From CAIVAT01 sp037141055 (lineage in GTDB: Bacteria; Bacteroidota; Bacteroidia; Bacteroidales; FEN-979): 27,126 bases of DNA. The translations under genes and the position numbers were made by a program. Positions within the stretch are counted from its first letter, which is position 1, and every line of letters begins with the position of its first letter. The stretch spans positions 1 through 27,126 of the forward strand of contig JBAXDH010000047.1 in NCBI GenBank assembly GCA_037141055.1, in the 5' to 3' direction. Shown piece after piece: positions 7,591-15,871 of the stretch. The notes under the pieces are model-generated. The model saw only the letters and a list, made by a program, of their open reading frames with translations, was not told the origin of the DNA and ran no database searches.

Positions 7591-9345
7591 TTAGTTTTTA
7601 AAGAATCTGACAGTTGTTGTTTCTCGCCCGGACGTTTTTTGCAAAAAGTAGATTCCTTCAGGCCAGGAGGTTACATTGATTATGGCAGAATTGATTCCTT
7701 CAAGCATTATTTTGCCGCTGGCATTTAAAATCCTGAATCCTGATGATGCATTTATTGATTCTGTATCATGGATGGTAAGCCTGTCGTGACAGGGATTTGG
7801 AGTGATGCTGAATGTTGGTTGGAGATAACTGTCAACCCCAACAGCAGCGTAGGAGAACATATATGGTGAGGAAAATGCTCCCGGCATAAAACCATTGTCA
7901 ATGGCCTGCACGCTGAAATAGTAAGTCCCCGAAGGGATTCCTGTTATAATCCAGCTTGTGTCGGCACTCGCATTGCCCGGTGCTGCAATTGTTCGGTATC
8001 CATTGTAAAGCACGGCGAGTGGCGACATGATCTCATGGGAATCAGGAAGTGTTCCGATACGGACATTGTAGGTTAGCGCATTTTTTGGTGTTTGAGCGTC
8101 GAAGGAACTGTTCCAGTGTAAAGTAAGTTTCCCTGCTTCCATCGATGCACCAGGATTTAACGGGGGGGAAGGTGGTGTGTTTATCGCAATCACCGAAGTA
8201 TCGCCCAGATTGTTAAGATACACTTCCGTTTTTGGCACTTCGAATACGTCCAAACCGGTGAAAAGAAGATCGTTGTAGCCGTCGTTGTTATAATCTCCCC
8301 ATGTTAAGCCACCGAGTTTAAACCCGGGTAAAAGCGTGCTCACATCCTCAAAGTTCATGGAACCCAGATTCTTCAGAAGTCTTGTTGCTGCCGGGCCTCC
8401 GCAACCGGAAATGGTACCCATCAGTGCAATGTCAATGAGGCCATCGGCATCGTAATCGCCAAGGTCGAAATATGGATTCAGCAAGGTGGCGGATGTGTTT
8501 TGGAATTTGGTGAAATGATCGGTGCCATCGTTCCTGTAAATGATGAAATAACCGTCAACATACAGGTCCATCCCGGCAATGACCAAATCCTGGTCGCCGT
8601 CATTGTCCATATCCGCCCATTTGGCCGATCCGCCGTAGAGCCCGGTAAATGGTTCCGGGGAGATAATTACCTCAGAGAAAATGCCGTGATTGTTTTTAAA
8701 CAATTTGCTCACCATTCCGCCTCCGGTATTTCCGCATACAAGTACATCCGCCTGGCCGTCGCTGTTGTAGTCATTCCATGAGCACATCGCTGCTTCCAGA
8801 TTTGGAAAAGGCGCATTGATATCGGTGAATTGTCCGTTGCCTTCATTCCTGAATATTTTCGCCATTCCGCTTCCGGCGAGCAGGATGTCGAGGTTGCCGT
8901 CGTTGTTGAAGTCACCCCAGGATGCCTGGCCGTCGATGATACCGGGCAGAATTACCCCAGCATCGGCAAACGAGCCATTGGTGTTTTTGTAAATGACGGT
9001 ATGAGGGGCTCCATTGCTCTCAATCCCGGTAACGAGCAGGTCGAGGTCACCATCAGTGTCAAAATCACCCCATTCAACTGATCCGTAATGCAATGAGAGC
9101 AGGTCTGCCTGAATGTCTGTGAAGTTTCCGTTATCGTTTCGGAATATCTTTGAAAGTGGATTGTTCCCTTCAACGCCCGAAAGTGCGAGATCAAGATCGC
9201 CGTCGTGGTCATAATCGCCCCAGGCGCAGGCACTGTAAGCCAGCTGTGGTAGTGTAACGCTTGCTTTAGAAAATGGTAGTTGCTGGGCAATCGCGGCCCC
9301 GGCGAATACCAAACTCAAAAGAACCACCAGGGATAAGGACTTCAT
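7591..9345 (-). CDS. Secreted FG-GAP/VCBS beta-propeller protein with FnIII-like domain and T9SS type A sorting tail
   Basis: This 584-residue protein has a signal peptide with likely cleavage after A20 (AGAAIA/QQ). Seven blades follow, each with a calcium-loop motif of the DxDxDGxxD type, starting at about residues 42, 92, 143, 190, 243, 296 and 349 (for example WGDYDHDGDLDLAL and WGDYNNDGYNDLLF). Seven is the number expected for one closed propeller. Residues of about 390-500 resemble a fibronectin type III domain (PPSPPLNPGAS...GTYYFSVQAID). The C-terminus from about 510 (FSITPNPCHDRLTIH, then GIYFLQK near the end) matches the T9SS type A sorting domain. It is therefore probably exported by T9SS to the cell surface or medium. 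Ligand and function are unknown. Its ATG is 6 bases from the dsbD-like stop, so it is probably co-transcribed. Confidence 0.88.
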   Translation of the reverse strand: MKSLSLVVLLSLVFAGAAIAQQLPFSKASVTLPQLAYSACAWGDYDHDGDLDLALSGVEGNNPLSKIFRNDNGNFTDIQADLLSLHYGSVEWGDFDTDGDLDLLVTGIESNGAPHTVIYKNTNGSFADAGVILPGIIDGQASWGDFNNDGNLDILLAGSGMAKIFRNEGNGQFTDINAPFPNLEAAMCSWNDYNSDGQADVLVCGNTGGGMVSKLFKNNHGIFSEVIISPEPFTGLYGGSAKWADMDNDGDQDLVIAGMDLYVDGYFIIYRNDGTDHFTKFQNTSATLLNPYFDLGDYDADGLIDIALMGTISGCGGPAATRLLKNLGSMNFEDVSTLLPGFKLGGLTWGDYNNDGYNDLLFTGLDVFEVPKTEVYLNNLGDTSVIAINTPPSPPLNPGASMEAGKLTLHWNSSFDAQTPKNALTYNVRIGTLPDSHEIMSPLAVLYNGYRTIAAPGNASADTSWIITGIPSGTYYFSVQAIDNGFMPGAFSSPYMFSYAAVGVDSYLQPTFSITPNPCHDRLTIHDTESINASSGFRILNASGKIMLEGINSAIINVTSWPEGIYFLQKTSGRETTTVRFFKN

Positions 9346-9351
9346 GATGTG

Positions 9352-11454
9352 TTATTTCTGCTGTTTTTTGAAATTCTCGGTTCCGGTATCGAGAAATTTC
9401 ACAAACGCATCGATATTCAGGTCGTAAGCCCGCGGCACGGTGAGCAGGTTCCCGCTGGTATCAAGCAGTACGTAATATGGCTGCGAATTGACATTAAACC
9501 GGGTGATCTGGAGGTCGGCAAATATTTTGCCAATGGTTTTCTTCACCTTTTTATCATATTTCGACGTGATCCACTCATTTTCAGGGAGATCGGTCTTGTC
9601 ATCGACGTACAACGCAGTGACGATGTAATTCTCACGCATCCGTTTAAGCACTTTCGGATCTGACCACACATTGGCTTCCATTTCACGGCAGTTTACGCAA
9701 CCATGCCCTGTGAAATCGATGAAAATCGGTTTGTTTTGCTTTTTGGCGCAGGCGAGTGCCTGCTTATAATCAAAATAACCATCCAGTCCGTGGGGAAGCC
9801 TGAGGAAATCGGCATACTTTGGTTTGTCACACAGGGAATTTGCAGGCTGAATGCCTCCTCCTCCTGCGTTGATCGCGCCCACCTCCTTCTGAACAATGGC
9901 ATTCACATCGAAATCCTGGTAAGTGGTCGGCGGCAGGTATCCCGACAGGGCCTTCAGCGGCGCTCCCCACATCCCGGGGATCATGTAAACCACAAAGCTG
10001 AACACGATGATGGCCAGGATAATGCGTGGCACGCTGATGAAGGGCAGATCCGAATCGTGGTTGAATTTCAGTTTTCCGATCAGGTACATTCCCATGAGGA
10101 AGAAGATGACGATCCAGAAGGCGAGGTAAACTTCGCGGTCGAGGATATGCCAGTGATACGTCTGATCGGCGATGCTCAGGAACTTCAGCCCAAGCGCCAG
10201 TTCCAGGAAACCGAGAACCACTTTGACGGCATTCAGCCAGCCTCCCGATTTGGGGAGTCCGGAGAGCAACGACGGGAAGAATGCAAACAGTCCGAAGGGC
10301 AGGGCAAATGCCAGTGAAAACCCGAACATGCCTATGATGGGCATCAGGATGTCGCCTCCTGCGGCTTTGACGAGAATTGCGCCCACGATGGGCCCGGTGC
10401 ATGAAAACGAAACAAGGACGAGCGTAAAGGCCATGAAAAATGCACCTCCGTAACCTCCTTTGTCAGCCTGCTTGTCGGCTTTGTTCACAATCCAGCCGGG
10501 CAGTGTTATTTCGAACATTCCAAGGAAAGAGGCGGCGAAAACCATGAAGATGACAAAGAAGAATACATTGGGGAGCCAGTGTGTACTGATGAAATTATTG
10601 AAGTTTGCGCCAAGCGTTACGGCTACAACAACGCCAAGCACCATGTATATGATGATGATTGACAGGCCGTATACGATGGCTTCCATCCGTGCTTTGCGCC
10701 TGCTGGTGGTGTCGTGCAGGAAAAAGGTCACGGTCATCGGGATCATCGGGAAAACACAGGGTGTAACGATGGCCAGCAGTCCGGCCAAAAAGGAGATGAC
10801 GAAAAACCAGAGCAGTGACTGGTCTGCGGCTTTATCGGCAGCGGTTTCACCAAGTTTGGTTTGCTCGGTTTTTTTTGCAACGGAATCAACTTTTGCTTTG
10901 GCGACGGCTGCATTTTTCAGTGAATCCTGGTTGGTTGCATTTGTGGCGGATACTGCACCGGCGGCAACAGGTTCTGCCGCATTGGGATTCCCTTTCACTG
11001 AAAAGGCAAATTCTACGTCGTTGGGAGGCAGGCATTGCTTGTCGTCGCAGCACATGAAATTTAACACCCCTTTTACCACAAAGTCCTTTTGACTTAAGAT
11101 TTTGATTTTTTGCCTGAATACTGCCTTATCGGCGAAAAACTTCAGAACCATGTCGAAGTTCGGGTCATTCTCCATGAGGGTTTTTGGCTCCAGAACCTTG
11201 CCAGCCAGTTCATAATCCCTGCTTTTCGTAAATGTGAAACTGGTGGGTATCGGCGCACCATTGGGGCCTCCCTGCGGAACATCCTGTGAATAGACATGCC
11301 AGTTTTTGTCAATCTTGGCAATTAACAGCAATGTTGCTTCTTCCGGTGTTGATTGTTCAACTTTGAAGGTCCATTTAACCGGATCCAGTATTTGAGAAAA
11401 GGAGAACAACGGAAGGACTGCCAGTGCCAGGATGCAGATCAGAACTTTTTTCAT
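9352..11454 (-). CDS. dsbD: DsbD-family thiol:disulfide interchange protein (transmembrane electron transporter)
   Basis: This 700-residue inner-membrane protein should carry electrons from cytoplasmic thioredoxin to periplasmic thiol proteins. An N-terminal signal peptide (to about residue 20) leads to a DsbD-alpha-type domain with the C135-x5-C141 pair in CCDDKQC. A Lys/Ala/Thr-rich linker (about 165-212) follows, then eight or so hydrophobic segments from about 214 to 500. Redox cysteines lie in TPCVFP (C233) and SCTGP (C352). A C-terminal thioredoxin-like domain carries C586-x2-C589 in GHGCVNC. All three cysteine pairs of the family are present. The frame is open to a TTG at 11460, but ATG 11454 is the better start, 21 bases after a TAAATTTG promoter box. 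A role in the folding of neighbouring cysteine-containing surface proteins is possible but only inferred. Confidence 0.9.
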   Translation of the reverse strand: MKKVLICILALAVLPLFSFSQILDPVKWTFKVEQSTPEEATLLLIAKIDKNWHVYSQDVPQGGPNGAPIPTSFTFTKSRDYELAGKVLEPKTLMENDPNFDMVLKFFADKAVFRQKIKILSQKDFVVKGVLNFMCCDDKQCLPPNDVEFAFSVKGNPNAAEPVAAGAVSATNATNQDSLKNAAVAKAKVDSVAKKTEQTKLGETAADKAADQSLLWFFVISFLAGLLAIVTPCVFPMIPMTVTFFLHDTTSRRKARMEAIVYGLSIIIIYMVLGVVVAVTLGANFNNFISTHWLPNVFFFVIFMVFAASFLGMFEITLPGWIVNKADKQADKGGYGGAFFMAFTLVLVSFSCTGPIVGAILVKAAGGDILMPIIGMFGFSLAFALPFGLFAFFPSLLSGLPKSGGWLNAVKVVLGFLELALGLKFLSIADQTYHWHILDREVYLAFWIVIFFLMGMYLIGKLKFNHDSDLPFISVPRIILAIIVFSFVVYMIPGMWGAPLKALSGYLPPTTYQDFDVNAIVQKEVGAINAGGGGIQPANSLCDKPKYADFLRLPHGLDGYFDYKQALACAKKQNKPIFIDFTGHGCVNCREMEANVWSDPKVLKRMRENYIVTALYVDDKTDLPENEWITSKYDKKVKKTIGKIFADLQITRFNVNSQPYYVLLDTSGNLLTVPRAYDLNIDAFVKFLDTGTENFKKQQK

Positions 11455-11475
11455 TCGCAATCAATTTTGGAGCAA

Positions 11476-11483
11476 CAAATTTA
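11476..11483 (-). promoter_or_regulatory. Candidate -7 promoter box for the dsbD-like gene
   Basis: On the minus strand the sequence reads TAAATTTG, an exact TAnnTTTG match, ending 21 bases before the ATG at 11454. It lies in the tilS-dsbD gap, so dsbD and the propeller gene could be transcribed independently of tilS. No clear -33 TTG is seen upstream, and the region is AT-rich, so a chance match is possible. Confidence 0.4.
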
Positions 11484-11491
11484 TGGATAAT

Positions 11492-12820
11492 TTATGGTAT
11501 GATCCTGAGTATTTCGGTGGTGGATGAAGTTATCCTGTACCGGTTATCGATCCGGTGTCCGATGATCCAGGCAATGTGTTTTCCTGAACAAAGCAGCCAG
11601 GTTCTCTCTTTATCCTCCTGCGACATCTTCTGGTCAATGAAAAAATCGCTCAGTTTTTTCTTTTTTTTCATCCCCAGCGGATAAAATGCATCGCCATGTT
11701 GCCACTTTCTGAGGGTGAGCGGGAAATGCAGTTTGTGGAAATCAAGGCTGGCAGAGGTTTCATCGGTGGGTATGATATAATTTCCCACATCACCGATCCT
11801 TTCAAACGAAAGCGGGATTGGTTTTCTGATCTTTTTTTTCAGCCGAAAGAGTTCTATGGAAACATCCTTCTCCTTCGCCTGCTGTTTTATTTCGCTGATC
11901 ACGAGATCTTTCCTGTTCCTGACCATGATGTGCGTAGCCGACCGGAATGACCTGGTTCCACTGGTGTTGAGGCTGTAAAGCAGGTTGGAAACCTGGGTTT
12001 CGCTGAAGCCATACGGTGAAAGCAAATTCCATGCATAGGATTCCGCCGCGGCCAGGCCGGAAAAATGACTCAGCCCGACAACAACGTTTTCGCCCTTTTG
12101 GGTCATGGCGGCATTGCACCATTGCTGCATGGCTGAATTGCCGATCGTTTCAAATTCCCTGAGTTTTGCGATAGTTCCTGCAAGGCCCCTTGAAAAATCG
12201 GGGTTGATGGAGGAGAAAACCGGGATTAATTCGTGCCGGATCTTATTCCGCAGGTACTTCCTTTCGTCGTTGGACTTGTCGGTCCGGAAGTCGATCTGAC
12301 GCTTCCGGGCATACTTTTCAATATCGTTCCTGAATGCGAACATCATCGGTCTGATCACATGGCCATTCTTTACCGGGATCCCGTGCAGGCCGGCAATGCC
12401 TGTTCCACGGAGGAGATTGATCAGGAAGGTTTCCGCCTGGTCGTCGAGATGGTGGGCGGTGGCGATGAAATCGAACCTGTTTTCCTCCCTGGTTCGTTCA
12501 AACCAGTTGTAACGCAGTTCGCGGGCGGCCATCTGGATAGAAATTCCTTTTTCTGCGGCTGTTTTTCTGGTGTCGAAGGTTTGGGAGAAATACGGCACCC
12601 TGAACTGTAACCCCATCCTTTTGACAAATGCAGCGTCTTCATCGCTGTCGTTTCCGCGGAGTGTGAAATTGCAATGGGCGATGCCAAAGCGGAACCCGGC
12701 GCTGTGAAAAAGGTGAGCCATCACCGTGGAGTCTATTCCCCCGCTGACGGCGAGCAATACAAGCTGATCCCCTTCAAAGAGCCGGCTGTCTGAAATAAAC
12801 CCGGCAAACTTCTTATCCAT
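11492..12820 (-). CDS. tilS: tRNA(Ile)-lysidine synthetase
   Basis: This 442-residue cytoplasmic enzyme attaches lysine to C34 of the CAU-anticodon tRNA-Ile, changing its codon from AUG to AUA and its identity from Met to Ile. It is normally essential. The ATP-binding PP-loop SGGIDS is at residues 26-31, followed by the family motifs HCNFTLRGNDSDEDA and ATAHHLDDQAETFLINLLRG. The C-terminal domain includes LRKWQHGDAFYPLGM and KKKKLSDFFIDQK, typical of TilS. Length is normal for the long form of the family. The lysine run of the C-terminal domain is encoded by an A-rich stretch (11660-11670 on the complement) that could be prone to sequencing or slippage error, but the frame is intact. It is followed on the same strand by the dsbD-like gene after a gap of 37 bases. 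Confidence 0.95.
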   Translation of the reverse strand: MDKKFAGFISDSRLFEGDQLVLLAVSGGIDSTVMAHLFHSAGFRFGIAHCNFTLRGNDSDEDAAFVKRMGLQFRVPYFSQTFDTRKTAAEKGISIQMAARELRYNWFERTREENRFDFIATAHHLDDQAETFLINLLRGTGIAGLHGIPVKNGHVIRPMMFAFRNDIEKYARKRQIDFRTDKSNDERKYLRNKIRHELIPVFSSINPDFSRGLAGTIAKLREFETIGNSAMQQWCNAAMTQKGENVVVGLSHFSGLAAAESYAWNLLSPYGFSETQVSNLLYSLNTSGTRSFRSATHIMVRNRKDLVISEIKQQAKEKDVSIELFRLKKKIRKPIPLSFERIGDVGNYIIPTDETSASLDFHKLHFPLTLRKWQHGDAFYPLGMKKKKKLSDFFIDQKMSQEDKERTWLLCSGKHIAWIIGHRIDNRYRITSSTTEILRIIP

Positions 12821-12824
12821 GGGG

Positions 12825-12832
12825 CAAAGGTA
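12825..12832 (-). promoter_or_regulatory. Candidate -7 promoter box almost touching the tilS start
   Basis: On the minus strand this is TACCTTTG, an exact TAnnTTTG match, followed by only four C residues before the tilS ATG. Transcription from it would begin at or just inside the start codon, giving a leaderless or nearly leaderless mRNA. No in-frame downstream start precedes the PP-loop, so the tilS start cannot easily be moved. Upstream -33 is weak (TTTT). Confidence 0.35.
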
Positions 12833-13145
12833 GATAATCTTTGGAAATGAATTCTCCGGTGAAAAGCATGCCTGGTTGGTATATCAGCAGGGAGGCGCAA
12901 TGCGTAATAATAATAATATGATAATGATATGGTGTAAAACAATAAATACAATAATTGTAAGGGAAACCACTACATGAAAATCATTATTTGCCTTACAGAA
13001 ATTGGTTTTGTTCAGCTTCTGATTAATTGATTCACATTGTAATTTAGCAATAGCCTTATTGCTGTTATATCAGGAGCCTTTATAGGGCGTAGTTAAGTTG
13101 TATTCAGATTTATTGAATTTGTAAAATATTGTGCACTTTAGAACC
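12833..13145. other. AT-rich divergent intergenic region with a perfect hairpin
   Basis: This non-coding stretch separates tilS (minus) from the first SprB-repeat gene (plus). It contains an (AAT)n-like tract near 12906-12925. A perfect inverted repeat lies at 13046-13063 (AGCAATA, loop GCCT, TATTGCT); it is not followed by a T run, so it is not a standard terminator. The nearest -7-like boxes facing right are TAATTTAG (13040-13047) and TGAATTTG (13114-13121), each one base off consensus. I see no small ORF or RNA gene here. Confidence 0.5.
13114..13121 (+). promoter_or_regulatory. Weak candidate -7 box for the first SprB-repeat gene
   Basis: TGAATTTG matches seven of the eight TAnnTTTG positions and ends 24 bases before ATG 13146, the same distance as at sucA. 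No properly spaced upstream TTG is seen. Confidence 0.25.
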
Positions 13146-15833
13146 ATGGAAATGAAAAAAAATGTAAAGTTCATCGTAAAAAAATCCATTGGAAATCATA
13201 TAGTTCCGTTATGGTGTAAAATGAGATCCGGAATCCAGTTCCTTTTACTTTTGCTGGCGTTAAGTTTCATTTCCTTACAGGGCATGGCTCAAACCCAGGT
13301 GATTCCTGCAGGTTCGTTTATTGTCAACATGGGGGTGTTGCCCCAGACCGTTAACAACGGGCTGAAGCCGTATGGCATGATATACGATATCGTTAAAAAT
13401 TACCAGGGAGCCGTTGTCTGGTCTGTCAATCCGGCCAAACTTAAAGACGGGATTGATTTTTCATACGGCGGGATTGACTACAAAGGCGGCACTTTCATCA
13501 TATCGGCCGAATACCGCACCGCGGCAATCAATGCACGCATCACCTATTGGCAAACCCAGGGAGTGGTCGGTGTTACCACTACAGCACCCATCACGGTACC
13601 CCTTCTTACAGTGCTCAACAACATGCCCAACTGGACCCTCGACAAACAGAATGGTCCCATTGCAGTTAATTTTTTCAATTATGCAGGCATTCCGGCTACC
13701 GCTTACGGTGGCAGCACCTCAACCGGATGGAAGAACCCCGCTGATCTTAACTCCTGCGACGATCTGTTTATCATGCCTCACGCCGACCCGACCTGGGCAA
13801 CTCATTCAAATTTGCTCACATGGAATCTTACCTACAAAGGCGGGATCTGGCTGGGATGCAAGGCCGGCAGCACGCTTGAAGATATGTTCAACCCGGCCGT
13901 CCCGACCCAGCAAACCAATTTCCTGTCGAATAATATCCGTACGGCAACGGGTGCAGGTCCGTATGACGAAAATGCACTGATACTCTATAACAATCATCTT
14001 GACCCGGCACCTCCTTACCTTTATGCATATCCGGCCGATCCGATGATGCAGTTCATGGGCACGGTTGATGCAGCAATGCAGCAGGGGGCCGAACTTATTT
14101 ACATGCCTGTAAAGACAGGCAGCTGGCGGACCGGCACCAGGGTATATGTATGGGATCCCGACCAGGCAGACGTTGTTTCAACAAAATCTCCGGGTCCTGC
14201 CGCTGCAATCGTCGGAGGGAGGGGTTTTGATAATCCCAACAGGGGAAGGGTCATCATGGAAGCCGCTCATAATCTTTCAGGTACCAGTACTGCCCAGGTT
14301 GCTGCTCAGCGCGTATTCTTTAATTTTTCGTATTACGCAACCCAGGAAAAAGCCACTGAATCGGGATTGAGCCTCGGACTTGTTATTCCTACACCACTTT
14401 ATTCCGGAGTCGGACAGGCTCTTTCGTTTGTATTTTCGGGCACTGTAAGCAATTATAACATTCTCTGGCAATCTACCTGCGGGGGAATTTTTACGCCAAA
14501 TGCCACCGGGCAATATGTGACCTTTACACCTCCTGCAGTTCCTGGCCCTACCCCGTGTATTATCTCTGTGACACTTACTGACAAATCCTGTCCGTTAAAG
14601 ATTTTTACCACGAACCAGGCTGTTCAGATACTGTGTGTCGTGCAGGTAACAAATACCATTACAAACAGCTGCTACGGGAAGAATAATGGTATAATTTCCA
14701 TGAATATTGTCGGTGGCAATACTCCGTATTTGTGGAACTGGACCAAAACCGGCGGCGGAACAGGCAGCGGTACCGGCACCACGATCACCGGGCTTTCAGT
14801 GGGTTCATACTCGGTAACGGTAACTTCAGATAACGGCACGGGATGCGCTGCATCATATGCGGCAACGATTACTGAATATTCTGCAGTTTCTGCCTCAGCC
14901 ACTCCCTCCCCCGTGATTTGCTACGGTGCTGCGACAGGGAGCATCACCACCTCCATCTCCGGTGGCACGCCCGGCTATAGTTATAGCTGGACCGGCGGTG
15001 CCGTTACCCCGAACCTGAACGGGATCAGTGCAGGGACGTACACGGTTACGGTTACCGACAGCAAAGGCTGCACAGGCACCGCGTCGCCTGTTGTGTCGCA
15101 ACCGGTGGACCCATATGTGGTAACGCCATCCACCACGAACGTTAACTGTTACGGACAGAATACAGGAACCATCACATTGGCCGTTACAGGAGGCGTTGGT
15201 ACCATCACCTACAGCTGGAGCGACGGGCCCGTCACGCAGAACCGGTCGGGACTGGCCTCGGGAACGTATACCGTGCTCGTAACCGACCAGAACGGCTGCA
15301 CGCGGACGTCCGGCAGCACCATTACACAGCCGGCAGCGGCGCTCACCACAACGGCAAATACGGTCAATGTGGCCTGCAACGGGGGAGCGACAGGCGGCAT
15401 TGACCTTACGGTTTCCGGCGGTACGACCGGTTACACCTACGCCTGGTCCAACGGACCTTCAACGCAGGATATCACCAACCTCACAGCCGGCAATTATTCG
15501 GTGGTTGTCACCGATTCAAAGGGATGTACCTCCCAGCTTTCGAAAACCATCACCCAGGGCGGCAGTATAATTCTGAGTACGGTACTTACCCACGAATCCT
15601 GTCCCAATGCCGCAGATGGCGCCATCGTTCTTACCGCTACAGGCGGAACGGGTTCTTACACTTATGACTGGACAGATATTTCCGGCACCAGTAACCCCAA
15701 AGACCGCACCGCCCTGGCCGACGGCACCTACACCGTTATTGTTACCGATACAGCCGGTTGTACAGCCACCACCACGGTGACCATCACGACCCTGCATCCC
15801 AGCCCGGTTCCACCAATTCATATCAACAATTAA
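13146..15833 (+). CDS. Secreted SprB-repeat protein with an uncharacterised, possibly GATase-like N-terminal domain
   Basis: About 895 residues. The frame is open from GTG 13131; I chose ATG 13146, although ATG 13152 and ATG 13221 are also possible. The hydrophobic signal core (FLLLLLALSFISLQGMAQ) ends at about residue 49, after a long basic n-region. Residues of about 55-400 form a domain I cannot name. It has the segments DDLFIMPHADPTW and GIWLGCKAGS (C238), the latter shaped like a nucleophile elbow of class I glutamine-amidotransferase-like folds, and a late GRVIMEAAH (E372, H375). An Ig-like stretch follows (about 410-495). Five SprB-type repeats then run to about residue 880, each with a first Cys (NSCYG, VICYG, VNCYG, VACNG, ESCPN) and a later D-x-x-GCT-type Cys. 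The protein ends in a Pro/His-rich tail with no recognisable T9SS sorting domain. The giant SprB-repeat gene starts 38 bases downstream. Confidence 0.8.
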   Translation: MEMKKNVKFIVKKSIGNHIVPLWCKMRSGIQFLLLLLALSFISLQGMAQTQVIPAGSFIVNMGVLPQTVNNGLKPYGMIYDIVKNYQGAVVWSVNPAKLKDGIDFSYGGIDYKGGTFIISAEYRTAAINARITYWQTQGVVGVTTTAPITVPLLTVLNNMPNWTLDKQNGPIAVNFFNYAGIPATAYGGSTSTGWKNPADLNSCDDLFIMPHADPTWATHSNLLTWNLTYKGGIWLGCKAGSTLEDMFNPAVPTQQTNFLSNNIRTATGAGPYDENALILYNNHLDPAPPYLYAYPADPMMQFMGTVDAAMQQGAELIYMPVKTGSWRTGTRVYVWDPDQADVVSTKSPGPAAAIVGGRGFDNPNRGRVIMEAAHNLSGTSTAQVAAQRVFFNFSYYATQEKATESGLSLGLVIPTPLYSGVGQALSFVFSGTVSNYNILWQSTCGGIFTPNATGQYVTFTPPAVPGPTPCIISVTLTDKSCPLKIFTTNQAVQILCVVQVTNTITNSCYGKNNGIISMNIVGGNTPYLWNWTKTGGGTGSGTGTTITGLSVGSYSVTVTSDNGTGCAASYAATITEYSAVSASATPSPVICYGAATGSITTSISGGTPGYSYSWTGGAVTPNLNGISAGTYTVTVTDSKGCTGTASPVVSQPVDPYVVTPSTTNVNCYGQNTGTITLAVTGGVGTITYSWSDGPVTQNRSGLASGTYTVLVTDQNGCTRTSGSTITQPAAALTTTANTVNVACNGGATGGIDLTVSGGTTGYTYAWSNGPSTQDITNLTAGNYSVVVTDSKGCTSQLSKTITQGGSIILSTVLTHESCPNAADGAIVLTATGGTGSYTYDWTDISGTSNPKDRTALADGTYTVIVTDTAGCTATTTVTITTLHPSPVPPIHINN
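14640..15790 (+). repeat. Five divergent SprB-type repeats in the first surface protein
   Basis: The coding region repeats a unit of about 70-80 codons with the pattern C-x-G-x(3)-G near the start, SGGT-x-x-YxYxW in the middle, then L-x-x-GxYxVxVTDxxGCT. Unit first cysteines fall in NSCYGKNNG (codon near 14670), VICYGAATG, VNCYGQNTG, VACNGGATG and ESCPNAADG. Sequence identity between units is moderate, so they are old copies rather than a recent array. Confidence 0.85.
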
Positions 15834-15871
15834 CCCCCTTGTACCAGCCATTTTCTAAAGATATTTTGAAT

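Noticed and set aside
11455..11460. TTG start for the dsbD-like gene
   Set aside because: ATG at 11454, two codons later, begins a normal signal peptide (MKKVLICILALAVL) and is the stronger start codon.
13046..13063. Rho-independent terminator
   Set aside because: The perfect stem is AT-rich and not followed by a T run on either strand.
13131..13145. GTG start for the first SprB-repeat protein
   Set aside because: Adds only five residues before an ATG. I preferred the ATG, though the start remains uncertain.
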